A model generated the notes under the pieces. It ran no database searches. It was not told where the DNA came from and saw only the letters and a list, made by a program, of their open reading frames with translations. A stretch of DNA of 64,000 bases, taken from Acarospora socialis (Eukaryota; Ascomycota; Lecanoromycetes; Acarosporales; Acarosporaceae). The translations under genes and the position numbers were made by a program. Positions 10,303 through 21,327 of this stretch are shown here, piece after piece (the first letter of the stretch is position 1; every line of letters starts with the position of its first letter). The DNA lies in the NCBI GenBank assembly GCA_025617375.2, contig JAMYGW020000003.1, positions 1,488,001-1,552,000 on the forward strand, read 5' to 3'.

Positions 10303-11770
10303 CTACCTCCCATCCGTCCCACCAGTCTCCAGATCCCTCACCCCAGGCACGACCCTCCAACACCACCCGCACCAACTCCTCTCCTCGCCCCTCCCCTCCC
10401 GTTCCAAGTACCCGGCGCACTCCCTCTCATCCTCATACTCGCGCACCGCCCGTCCGACCCTGACCCTCCTCTTCACCTTCCTCTTCACCACGCCCCCAAT
10501 CCCCTCAATCTCCTGCCTCCAATACCCCGCCTTCTCCGGCCCCCCACCATCGCCCGCATGCTCGTCGACCTTCCCCGCCATAGCTCCGGTCCCCGCCACC
10601 GTCTCCGGCGCCACAGCCGGTACGAAGCCTTCGTCCCCCCACTGTTCGCGCAACGCTTGCGCTTGGTGCGGTCCCGTCCCGTGAGGCTCCTCCACCCCGC
10701 TCTCGCTCTCGACCTCAGTATACTTGGCCGCAAAACAAGCCTCCCCGCGCCCACACTGCACGCCCTCGTTCCCCTCGCCGATCCCCGTGCCGAGGCCCCC
10801 GAGGTTCGTCGAATACCGGGTACGCCAGGTCCAGACGCGCTTGTAGGTCGTGTCGGCGGAGCGCAGGGCGGCGCCGCAGGGGGCGCAGAGCCAGACGGTG
10901 TGGGCGCAGGTGCATGGGGTGCGGGCGAAGGCGGGGGTCGTGAACGTCGGTGGGGACGGCGCCGGAGGAGGAGGAGGAGAGGGCGGAGGGAGGTGCGCGG
11001 GTGCTGCCGGTTGCGTGTGCGTGGCGAGCGGGAGGGAGAGGCAGGTGGTGCAGAGGCGGCGGTGGCGGTTGGGGAGCGTCGATGCGGAGGGCGGCTTGAT
11101 GATGCAGTTCTGTGAGGGGGCGAGGGATGCGTTAGTGTGGTGTGGGGGAAAGGTGCTGCGGTTTTGGTGCGGAGGGGGGTGTGCTTGCCCTGCAGACTAC
11201 GGTGCCACACCGTCGGCACTCGGCTACCATGTCTCGAGCGCACGCGCCGACCCTGCCGCTCGTCATCCGGCCGTAGTCGATGCCGTTGTTGCCAGGTAGG
11301 CGCCGTGTCTCGTTGGACGCCGCTCTTTTTGGTACGATAGAGGAAGCGTCTTCGTTTCCGCATCGCAGCGTCTGCTTGACAAGCTGCCTTCGGAAGGGGA
11401 GCAGGTTGGCGCGGAATTGACGACATGTGCGGGATAGGGCATCGAGGTCATTAAGGTCGAGGGAACGCGTCAGTTGGGATATGATGCTGTCGAACACGGC
11501 TTTAATCAACAGACGTTCTTAAAGCTGTTGGAGGCGAAGCGCGTACGGATAGCATCCCAGCGCCGCTGAGAAACCGTTGATGTTCAGGTTTTCCCTTGCT
11601 GCTTCTTCTCCATCCTCTACGCCTCCCGTTCTGCCGTTCTTGGCTGCCTTGCCGTTCTTGATTACCGCGCCGTTACGAAGATGGAGACGGAAATCTGCGA
11701 AGCCACCGCCGTGTCGAAAGTCGGGGTGTGGATCCGCCACGTCCTCGTCGAGGTCAAGTAGGACCACCAT
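10303..11770 (-). CDS. Cysteine-rich F-box-like fungal protein (442 aa model)
   Basis: Minus strand; proposed exons 11770-11547, 11486-11189, 11109-10303. The N-terminal part has an F-box-like stretch (LDLNDLDALSRTCRQFR). It is followed by a Cys-rich region (GRVGACARDMVAECRRCGTV, then NCIIKPP...RRLCTTCL, CTCAHTVWLCAPCG), a Trp-rich segment (TTYKRVWTWRTRYSTNLGGL), CGRGEAC, and near the end WCGWC. Pairs of CxxC suggest zinc binding. I recognise this layout from conserved uncharacterised Pezizomycotina proteins. The second intron (11110-11188) uses a GC donor (GCAAGC). The first intron (60 nt) is inferred: without it the frame meets a TAA at 11519-11521. If that intron is not real, the N-terminus is interrupted or translation starts later. 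The gene is convergent with isocitrate lyase. Confidence 0.7.
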
Positions 11771-12388
11771 GATGCCATAGATAAGTTACTCTGGTGCTGT
11801 TGCGCGCCCATTGGAGCCGCACATGCAGGGATTACTATTGTATTCATGTTTGATATCGATGCTAAAGGGAGGTGTTGCCCCACCGTCCGGGATGCGGGAA
11901 TTGCCGAGAAGGCGTGAATTGAGTTGAAGGGGCATCATCATGGATGGTATCTCACGTATCATGAGAGCAGCCTTTACATTTCTGTAGTCAAGGAACATGT
12001 TCCTGACAGGCTATGCTTTGGAGCGGATCAGGGTGCTAGATGAATGCGCTTATGTTGTTCAACACTCGGAGAGTGATGAATCCAATATACTACATTCATA
12101 AATATGGATAGAGAGGGATATTGCAATAGAAAGGGAGAATGGTCTGCTCAACCAGAGAACACAGTAGCGCTGGAAGCATCCTTACTACAGTTGTGCTCTT
12201 TGTCCATGTGGACGTGCTGTGCCCATTGCCTAGCTGTCCCGGCCCATATAACATGCAGGACATCCCTTGTATACATATTGACGAATAAGAGTATAATGGA
12301 ATGGATCAAAACAACCTGTCTAGTAATGTAAGAACAATAGATACCAACTGATGATTGGTGAGTATATGAAATCATTGGGCGAAGGATG
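11771..12388. other. Intergenic, somewhat AT-rich
   Basis: No gene seen between the start of the F-box-like gene and the 3' end of the NLR gene. The stretch 12050-12380 is AT-richer and probably holds the NLR 3' end signals. Confidence 0.4.
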
Positions 12389-15300
12389 TCAATTGAGGAA
12401 ATCTGCGGATTCTTCATTCAGTTCCCCAGATAAAGCCACACTCTCCTCGTCGCGGTAGTCATCTTCATCAATCATGGAGATGTCTACATCAGTGTCATAC
12501 TCCTCTTCTGCGTCTTCCTCGGTCACACGTTCTGGTATCCATATCTCCGTAGCACCATGCTGTCGGAGGAGCTCAAGAACAGCCTCATGCGGACCCTTGT
12601 GGCCTTTCGTCGCTGCGGCCAAGGCGTTCCCAATAGACTCTGACTTTGACATTGCGTCCGCTCCGTTCTCCAAGAGGAGCCGCGCCATTTCTTCATGACC
12701 GCAGAACGCGGCTGCAATAAGAGCGGTCTCATATTTCCCGCCAGTTGCGTTGACATCCGCTCCACTGTCTAACAGTAGCTGAGCTGTCTCTTGATACCCG
12801 GCGAATGCAGCAGCGATGAGAGCAGTTCCGAATTTGCCCCCAACAGCATTGACATCTGCGCCCGCGTCCAGTAGCCTCTGTGCTGTGGCTGTATTGCCGT
12901 ACAAAGCCGCTACTTGGAGTGGAAACCCAAGCCTGCCCCTAGGGTCCATGTTGACTGTGGCTCCCTTCGAAAGGAGAAGGCCTACCAACGTGTCATCACT
13001 TTTACACGCGGCGGCCTGGAGAGGGTCGCCATAGTCACCACTACAGGCGTTAATATCGGCCCCAAGATCTAAAAGTCGAGTGATTAAAGTCCTGTTATCT
13101 CTGTAGGTAGCCTCGTGCAAAGGCCCTGCATCTTGCTTAACGTCAGCGCCATGAGCCAACAGGAGATCTACGATCGTGCTCGAGTCTGAATGCCTACAAG
13201 CAGCTCCCAATGCACTGCTGAGCCGTCCCTTGGCGTTAACATCAGCACCAAGATCGAGCAGCAACTTCACGGTGGCTTCGAGTCCCGATTCTGCGGCATT
13301 TACCAGCGCGCTGCCGCCATAGCCCTTCGTTGCGGTGAATTCCGCGCCATGTGTGAGCAGTAACCTGGCGATGGCCTCACGTCCCATTCCCGCCGCGGCT
13401 TGTAGTGCGCTGCCAAAGAAGCCACCTTGTGCGTTGATTGATGCACCCGACTCAATCAACAACTCGACGACACGGTAGTGGCCTAAACGACACGCTTCCT
13501 GCAGCGCAGTGTTTCCCGAGGGGTCTTCGGCGTTGACGTCCGCCCCACGTTCTAGCAGCAGCCTGATAAGCTTCTCGTCGCCCTCATACGCTGCAGCTAC
13601 TAAAGCTGGTTCGGCCATCGTGTTAAAAGGGTCAATTGAACCATTGATCTTAGCACCCTCTTCAAGTAAAAACTGAACTATCTCGTAACGGCTCTTCAGG
13701 CAAGCTAAATGTAAGGTAGTTCTACCATGCTCATCTAGATCGTCAACGCTGGCGCCGGAAGATAGTAAGATCTTGACAACCTCCTGGTGTCCTCGATCAA
13801 TGGCACCGTGTAACGGACTTCGCCATGGGTTTCGCCATAGACCTCCACGCCTACTAGAATCATATCGGCGCTCAGCGCCAAGTCCAGGGACGTTTTCAAA
13901 GTAGATAGACACCAGGTCATCTTCAGCGTACATGCTCAGGCCATGCACATCGGCACCGTCGTCTAGCATTGAGCGAACCACAGTCGACAGGCCAAGAAAC
14001 GCTGCATAGTACAAAGGCGGTCTGAGATCCACGATCCCTGCTTCAAAGCCATATTCCCCAGTCAAGTGTGGATTCGATGCACGAAGCCAGTTCAGGAAAC
14101 ACGCATCTCTTAGAGGATTCATCAAGTCAAGAACTTGTTGGTTTAGTTTCATGGCTTCTTGAAGCGGAAGTGCCCTGACATGCTTTGACCAGTACCTCGC
14201 AGCATAGCGCAAGAGTGGGAAGGTTTTGTATATCGCCTTTGGCATCATCGAACGTCGGCTAGAGTACTGAGTAGGTGCTTCGCTGTCTACCAGCGGCTTG
14301 TCCGTATTGGGCTTGCGTTGTGTATCATCATCGTCGCACTGCGGGGCCAAGAAGACATCTGCCTCCTTGAAAGTAAGTAAGTAGGTGAGGCATATCCTCG
14401 CAACATACTTATGTGCCTGCACCTCTTCGAGTGCAAACGCTGAAGCCGGGCTCGAACGAATTCGAGGAGAGACGAGATACTCCTTCACCGAAAAATGAGT
14501 TAGACGTAGTCTACCTGTTTCATTATCTCCAACAAGCATAACCAGACCTTGACAGATGAACAATAATTCATGAGCGTCGAATAAACGGTTTTCCTCATCT
14601 ATGGTTTCACATCCAGGAGATACCGCAATCGCCTCGGCGACCTCGGATAGGGTTGAGGGTCGAACCGCTGCTGCGAGCCATTGGAGTACTGCGAACGCGT
14701 CTCTGAAACAGTCTTCGTCTCCTCGTATTCGTACTAGTATACGATTGTATGTCTCTTCCAGATCCTGTGGGAGTGATTTCAAAGCACGCCTTATTGCAGC
14801 TGGCTTCGAACAGTGTCGCAACGCATCAAGTTGTCTATCTACCCATAAGAACCTGGCCGATGAAGTCAGCAAACGGCTGAACTGAGCTGCTTTTGAGTGG
14901 TGACTGCGTAAGGGTAAACCGTGACTGCGTAAGGGTAAACCGTGACTACGTAAGGGTAAACCAGGATAAGGAATTGATTTCACCGTACATTCCCTGGGCG
15001 CCATCCAGCAGCGAGGCTTCAATGTCTGCTTTTATTGGCTGCGCAAGCCTCCTGAGCCGAAGATCTTTGCTCAGACGACCCCTAATGCGCAAAGTAATGT
15101 CTTCATCCATCTGTTCCTCAAGATTGATTCGAATAGGTTGGTGGTCGTGAAATCCATCTTCAATCTCTCTTTCTCTGCGACTTGTGGTCAGCAGGTGAAG
15201 GCCTTCCATCTTTCGAATCAAGACTTCATCCAAAAATTCCATCAGTTCATCCCTCTCTGTACATTCGTCTAGGGCGTCCAACAAAACATAGACGTTTGAA

Positions 15301-16491
15301 AATAGTTTGATAACAGATATCAAGGCTGCTTTCAGCTCCCTCTCCATTGGCTGGTGCCCATTCTCTTCGTATCGAGCATATAAAGATTCCACACAGCTTG
15401 GTAGTTTTGGAAGGTGAGTCGACAATTGACCTAAGAGCGAACTGACAAGGCTCTTGACAGACTGTCTGTGCGTGTCGCTGAACTCGAAATAAAAATACGC
15501 CACGGCAATCCCTGGTAGTACCGACGAATATGCAATAAGATCCTCGATGATTGTGGAGCTGTGAGGGTCAGGCTTTTGCCACATAATGCTTCCGACATAC
15601 AAGCAAGCTGCCGGAGCGAAGAGGCAGAGCCTACCTCAAGATGGACTTGCCGCAGCCAGCTACTGCAATTAGCCGGCAGGGAACCTCTGCTATATACTCC
15701 CGAACTTACCTTTACCACGAAGCCAGAGTAAAGATGACCGCTCGACCTTCCAGGCTGCGTACTCGGGGCGATTGAGAAACCATATCCCAGTTCCTGATTG
15801 ACGCTTCTTGCAGGCCTCCGCTTGGCTTGCGGATGCATCCCCAACGTTCAGCCACCGAAGAGCCTTGTTACGCTTGCTATCTATTCGATTTGTTGAATTA
15901 GTCTCTGTTGTAATGATCTTGAACAGTTCTCGGGCTCCTTACTGATCTGCGAGGAGATCAAGAGATCACCAACGGTGCTAACCTTGACCCCGAGGTCATG
16001 GCTAAGCTCACTACACGAAACTCGCAGTTAGATTCAAAATCTCAATAGATCGAAGCGGGCGCATACACTTGGACGTTATGCAAGGCCAGCCCGAGTGTCG
16101 ATTTCCGCTCACTCAATTGCCTCAGTAGCGACTGAACTTCTTTCTCCTTGGTCGGCCAGACCAAAATCTTGCCAAGCTTCTTCACTCCTTGTGCACCGAC
16201 GACGGAATCAAGCTCGGTCTTGAGTTTCTCGAGGACGAATCTGCATCCGTCGAGTGCTCCCCCAGGCTTGCGAAGTGCTTCGATGGATTGTGCTTCCTGA
16301 CTATGGCCCTCCGCCAGTTGAGCCAGGGGTTCAAGGATGTTTGTAAGGCCTCCCAGCTCGTCGAGAAGTTCTTGAAGCACGCCGCCATCGGTCTTCGCGG
16401 CATTCCTCAAAGATAAGCCGAGAGCCACCACCGAGCCCGCGAGTTGCAGGACTGTAATTATACTCGCAGTGATGCTGAGCGGATCGGCCAT
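12389..16491 (-). CDS. NACHT-ankyrin NLR (STAND) protein, 1241 aa
   Basis: Fungal NOD-like receptor, a family linked to self/non-self recognition and programmed cell death. Exons (minus): 16491-16067, 16010-15943, 15880-15710, 15662-15635, 15558-14989, 14852-12389; every junction keeps phase. The N-terminus MADPLSITASIITVLQLAGS (residues 1-140) is the helical domain found at the start of many fungal STAND proteins. NACHT domain: Walker A AGCGKSIL (223-230), coded by a 28-nt exon; Walker B LLDALDE (323-329). A winged-helix-like region follows (WVDRQLDALRHC; LTHFSVKEYL). About 14 ankyrin repeats span roughly 695-1185, and the tail is strongly acidic (DEDDYRDEE). The gene looks whole. The boundaries of the 62-nt third-exon acceptor (15881) and of the alternative 38-nt intron are the least certain; both keep frame. 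Confidence 0.88.
14900..14962. repeat. 21-bp minisatellite, three copies, inside an NLR intron
   Basis: Copies at 14900-14920, 14921-14941 and 14942-14962; the third differs by one base (GTGACTACG instead of GTGACTGCG). They lie inside the 136-nt intron 14853-14988 of the NLR gene. Read in gene orientation each unit is GGTTTACCC-TTACGCAGTCAC and contains a pyrimidine-rich tract followed by CAG (TAG in one copy), so it resembles a 3' splice site. Confidence 0.95.
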
Positions 16492-17808
16492 ATGAATAAA
16501 GAGCAAAGCCTGAATGGTGAAGATGAGCGATTAAGGGCCATGCTATGCTCGGTGGAGAAGAGCTTTGTGCCAGCAACGGCACTGGCCTAGCCATCGACGC
16601 GCGAGGGTGTTGCGAAACTGTGCCACCATCCCACATTTACGGAGGTGTGGATACCGACATGGGCCTTGGGCGGCAAGTCCTCTGATTCGTTACACATGCA
16701 TGAACCCCAGTGCAGCGGTAAACATTTGCAAACGCTGACAATGGAAATGGACGCAAAACCCATGAATGGGTATAAGAGGCACCCCTAGATGTGTCTGTTG
16801 TGACAGATAGTAAAGGATAACATACTAGGTCGAGAAAGTGGAACAATGAATTTGAAACATTGCGCTTTTAACCGCTACCGGTACTTCAAGTCTCGCACTC
16901 ATTGTTGGCAGATCCATCCATCGCCATCCCAGAAACATTCCACTAGTTATATTGAATGGGCCGAGCAAATCTACCTTGGAAGGCCAGATATTGACTCGCA
17001 AGAAGCTTCGCCTGCTTGCTGGTACGAAGGTACATTCAAATGACTTGAACTTCCATTGCCCAGGAATAACTATATCCATTGACAAGAGGAAGAGTCTACT
17101 CATAGCCATTGCTGGTACCAAAGCTGGAAGATATGTTGGCTCACTTGGGTCTACATGACCCGATTTCCAAGCGCAACGCCCAACTCCCGCAATGCTGGTA
17201 ATCTGCAACGATCAAGCCAAGTCAGTCGCCAACGTGAACGACGTCTTTGAGTCGAACAGACTCTGCAAGAGAGAGCATCCTGAAGAGCGCCTTTGTGAAC
17301 AAACCAACATCTCGCGAACCACAGAAAGACACAAGCAGAATCAGGTTCAATATGAACGGCGGTGAGAGGTGCCTCTACACTAGTATATCACGCCAATGTC
17401 TTGGGACCATCACGACCATACCTTTAGTCCGACCTCTGCATCTGGAACACATCTAGAGTTGTTGGGTTGAGTGGTCTTCAATCCAATCCATTATTGTTGT
17501 CGCAGAAGGGTATAGAAAGTTGTGGTCCTGACAGGCCGCTCGGGCTGACAGCGTTCCAGGGTGACTCACTAAGCTAAATAGTCTAGCTTCGTGATGATTC
17601 ATTTGTGGCTTAGGTACCTCGCACGGGATATATATTTAGCCTGTGATGACTGAAAATACTCGTACAAGTAACAGAGAAGTATCTCAGCCCAACAATAATC
17701 GTTCAATTCTTCACTGAATCATACGATCTTGCCTCATCACTCCTTCGACCCTAGTACCGAAAAGCTCTCACCGTGGTGCACCTACTTTCCTTGCCTTACA
17801 CTCACAAC
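16492..17808. other. Intergenic between NLR and MBF1
   Basis: This divergent interval must hold the NLR promoter and the MBF1 promoter. The longest open frame (16825-17208, minus, 127 codons) overlaps plus-strand frames of similar quality and shows no known motif. I see nothing else that I can support. Confidence 0.4.
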
Positions 17809-18380
17809 ATGGCGGACGACTGGGACACCGTTACGAAAATTGGCAGCAAGGCACGAGGTGGCGCCTCACAGCGGGAAACAGTAGTCCGAGGGAAGAGCGC
17901 ACTGAACGCAGCACAGAGAAGCGGGATCATCACAAGCACGGAGAAGAAGATGGGCGCAGGAAACTCGGTATGTTATTCTCATCCCATAATCTCACAGTCT
18001 TGCGTATTCACTCTACAGTCATCTCGCTGACTCGCTCCCCTTCGCAATAGGCTTCAAAACCGGGTGTAGAAGGACAGCATCTGACGAAAGTCGATCGCAG
18101 CGACGATATCGTTCCGCTCAAGACCGGCAACTCAAAAGTTGCCACAGCCATCAAGGACGGTCGGCAGGCTCTAAACCTCACCCAGAAGGATCTGGCGGCA
18201 AAGTGCAGCGTCAAACAATCAGACATCTCGGACATCGAGGGCCAAAAGGTTCTCCCAGACAACAAGCTGGCGCCGAAACTGGAAAGGATTTTGAAAGTGC
18301 ACGTGAGAGGACCGAATGTTGGAAATCCCATCACACACGAGGATAAGAAGAAGGTGGTGACCAAGAAGAGCAGCAAATAG
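17809..18380 (+). CDS. MBF1: Multiprotein bridging factor 1 (MBF1), 162 aa
   Basis: Transcriptional coactivator that bridges TBP and bZIP activators; also implicated in ribosome-collision frameshift control in yeast. Two exons, 17809-17967 and 18051-18380, with an 83-nt intron (GTATGT...AATAG, branch GCTGAC). The N-terminal MBF1 domain begins [18 protein letters not shown]. The C-terminal XRE-type helix-turn-helix is seen in [20 protein letters not shown] and SDISDIEG, about residues 90-140. The tail is basic ([11 protein letters not shown]). Length fits fungal MBF1. Confidence 0.95.
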
Positions 18381-18940
18381 GCTGGAGGAAGTGGACAGAC
18401 TGCGATGCATATCACGAACAGCGCGTCAAGACGGTGTTTCTGTTAGAGGAATTCTCATGGGCAGCGTCATCATTGCCAAGTGTGCTTTCGTCCCATGTTA
18501 GATAGAGCGGCAATTGACTGCGGTCAACTCCATATCAACAAACATGACCTCGGTCAACTCAATCAGAGCTTATGCCTAAAAACATGCCCGAACCACGCCT
18601 AAACTGAGACATGACTCCTTGCTTGAGACCACAACCAAATTGAACCCAATAATCCACACCTCAACTGCCCCAGAAACTCACGCCTACACTGAAGACCACG
18701 ATCATTCGTAAACTCAGATCAGAACTCATATGTGCAGGAGTTTCGGTAGCATTACGGCATGACTTCAGGTGTCGGCTCAGGCCTGATTTCAATTCATAAA
18801 GTAGGGTTGACCGGAGTCTTTCACCGTAGATAGAGCGACGAACGATCAGCAAATATTGAAGACTTCGCTCGGCAGCCACAGTTCTTTACACGCGCTTTGA
18901 ACGTGAGTCTTTATATGTACAGATACTGTATTCATCCTTT
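18381..18940. other. Convergent intergenic region
   Basis: Lies between the 3' ends of MBF1 (plus) and NADP-isocitrate dehydrogenase (minus). No gene is supported; it should contain both polyadenylation regions. Loosely repeated words (CTCAACT, AACTGAGAC, CCTAAACTGA) occur at 18520-18690 but do not form a clean repeat. Confidence 0.4.
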
Positions 18941-20790
18941 CTATAGCTTCTCCTTGAGATTACGCTTCATCCTCCGTTCCACCGCGTTCAGATATTCCAT
19001 CGTGGTAACGTAATCCTTCCTCTCCTTTGTCCCACACGCCAGCGCCAGATCCTTGGTCATGATGCCATCCACGTCCACGGTGTCGACGCACGCCTTCTCC
19101 AAACTTTCCGCGAACGCCACAACGTCGGGTGTCTCGTCCAAAACACCCCTCTGCGCAAGGCCTCTCGTCCACGCGAAGATGGAAGCTATGGGGTTGGTGG
19201 AGGTCTCGTTGCCTTTCTGGTGTTCGCGGTAATGTCTCGTGACGGTACCGTGGGCGGCTTCGGACTCGAAGGTCTTGCCGTCTGGAGTGATGAGGACGGA
19301 AGTCATCAGGCCGAGAGAGCCGAAACCTTGGGCAACGATGTCGGATTGGACGTCTCCGTCATAGTCTGTAATCGCGTCAGCGAAGGAAGCACATAGCCTT
19401 GCCAGCGATGACCAGGTTTGGTGGGAGTTACTCTTCATAGCAATAATAAATCCTCCGGAACTCTTGATCATCTGTGCCACCATATCATCGATCAACCGAT
19501 GCTCATACCATATCCCTTGCGCCTCAAAGTCCTTCCGGTACTGGCTCTCATAGATTTCCTGAAATATGTCCTTAAACCTTCCGTCATACTTCTTCAAGAT
19601 TGTGTTCTTCGTGCTCATGTAGAGCGGCAATGGTTTGCTCAGCGCAAGTTTGAAACTTGCGTGTGCGAAACCCCGGATGGAGTCGTCAGTATTATACTGT
19701 GTCTGTGCCACGCCGCCACCGTTCTTGAACTCATATACTTGGATGCGTTCTGGTTCTCCGCCTGCAGGCGTAAACACCATCTCTAGTGTACCATTCCCTC
19801 GGGCAACGTAGTCCTTGGCCCGATACTGGTCACCGAATGCATGACGACCAATGATGATAGGCTTTTCCCAGCCCGGGATGAGGCGGGGTATACGGGGGAT
19901 GACGATGGGTTCACGAAAGACGGTACCGCCTCTGTGTAATCGTCAGCGACCATGCCTCCGCTGGGCGTACTTGCCTAAAGCTCACAGGTGATTTCGAATG
20001 GTTCCGTTTGGTGAGAGCCACACTACAACGGCATCTGTCAACCTAGCCCTCCTCTCAGGAGGATGTTGCGTACTCTGCTTCAGCTTGAACTCCTCCACTC
20101 TCTGCTCATCCGGTGTGATGGTTGCACACTTGACCCCCACAGAATACTTCTTTATTGCCTCAGCAGCATCTATTGTGACTTGATCATTCGTCTCGTCTCG
20201 ATACTCGAGTCCCTTATTAAACCTTAGCAGAACCACTAATTCCAAGGTCCGGCTTCATCGCTTACCAAATCGTAGTATTTCAGGTCAATATCAAGATATC
20301 TGGCTGGAGTAAGGCGTCTGTGTCCCGAACGGACGAAGCTGTGCTTACGGATGTATGAACTACACAGGCAGCAAGGTTAGCCAGTCTAGCCTCTCAAGTA
20401 ACTGTAGAAGTGCCCTAACCTTCTCCTTGATATCTTTCCATATTATTCTAGTCATCTATATATGCTGTTTCAGCACGTGTAAGCCGCGCGGTGGTGATCT
20501 TTTCGGTCTACCTCATCGCCATCTAACCTAACATGCAGCAACGATGATTAGCAGACCTTCATCGGGGCTGTCAAGATATTTTCCGCAACCCTAAAACTGA
20601 GCACTTACTCGACCACCGGATTCTTCACTTTGATTTTCTGGAAGCTCGCCATGCTCCGGCTTTGCGCAATGGATAAGCCAAGCGGTGATCGTCCTCCTTG
20701 TAAGTGTGTTTGCGTTTGCCTTGGTCTCGAAATCGCTGAGAGAATAGTGGCGCCTGTTCGACGTGAAGACGGCAATCGTAATGTGTTCAT
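18941..20790 (-). CDS. NADP-dependent isocitrate dehydrogenase, 459 aa
   Basis: Oxidatively decarboxylates isocitrate to 2-oxoglutarate, making NADPH. Nine exons (minus): 20790-20609, 20527-20512, 20455-20420, 20359-20349, 20299-20266, 20212-20074, 20022-19986, 19931-19432, 19365-18941. Exons 2 and 4 are only 16 and 11 nt, but the joined product reads exactly like the family: VKNPVVELDGDEMTRIIW, then [62 protein letters not shown] and [16 protein letters not shown]. The first 46 residues are Arg/Ser-rich without acidic residues, a likely mitochondrial presequence. A second Met (47, MASFQKIK) would give a cytosolic form, as known for other fungal NADP-IDH genes. Introns of 51 and 66 nt (20023-20073, 19366-19431) are multiples of three without stops, so unspliced reads would only add an insertion. 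Confidence 0.95.
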
Positions 20791-21327
20791 CACCAAGGAA
20801 TGAGTGCGGAAAAGGCTACGGAGGACCGGTTAGGAGCTTCGGCCGGCGTTCTAGCGTAACTCTTTTGGTGGGAACGACGTAGGGCAGCTACAAAAAACGG
20901 TCGATTGCAATTGGTCGCAATGGTTTATCATAGACGGCGCGCCATTGACGTGAATGGCTACACCTTGGGATACCATACTTTGTGTGGTTGGTGGGGAGGG
21001 CGATCTCCTGCCGATGTTCGGCCTGCTTGTAAGGTTTGCCGAGGCACTGATGCCACAGTTGAAGTGGAACGGACTTCATAAGGTCTCATCACAGGCGAAA
21101 TAGAGTATGAGTACATGTAGTTGATCTATACTACATCAAATCTACGGTGTAATAGAGTAACTGAAATATATCAGGCCGCTCCGCTCTATGGACGCTGCAT
21201 CTACCATTGCGCCGTTGTTGAATAGCTTTGCAACCATGTCATGGGAAAAGTCCCTCCGTTCCTGTACAAGTGTTGAAGCTTGAGAGACACTCAAATTAGA
21301 CTGAGACGGTGGTGAGAGCAGAGAAGC
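20791..21327. other. Intergenic, NADP-IDH promoter side
   Basis: No gene seen. It holds the promoter of the minus-strand dehydrogenase and the 3' end of C1-THF synthase. A 63-codon open frame at 20888-21079 shows no family signal. Confidence 0.4.

Noticed and set aside
10207-11426. Long open frames of about 300 codons on both strands (10207-11115 plus; 10485-11426 minus)
   Set aside because: They are Pro/Arg-rich shadow readings of the high-GC F-box-like gene; they lack any domain, and the true frame is fixed by the conserved Cys-rich text.
15881-15942. 38-nt alternative intron in the NLR (acceptor at 15905)
   Set aside because: It keeps frame but is very short; the 62-nt version has a better branch site (ACTAAT).
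19366-19431. Insertion of 22 residues in NADP-IDH
   Set aside because: It is a stop-free intron with a GTAACT donor, CTGAC branch and TTACAG acceptor; removing it restores [10 protein letters not shown].
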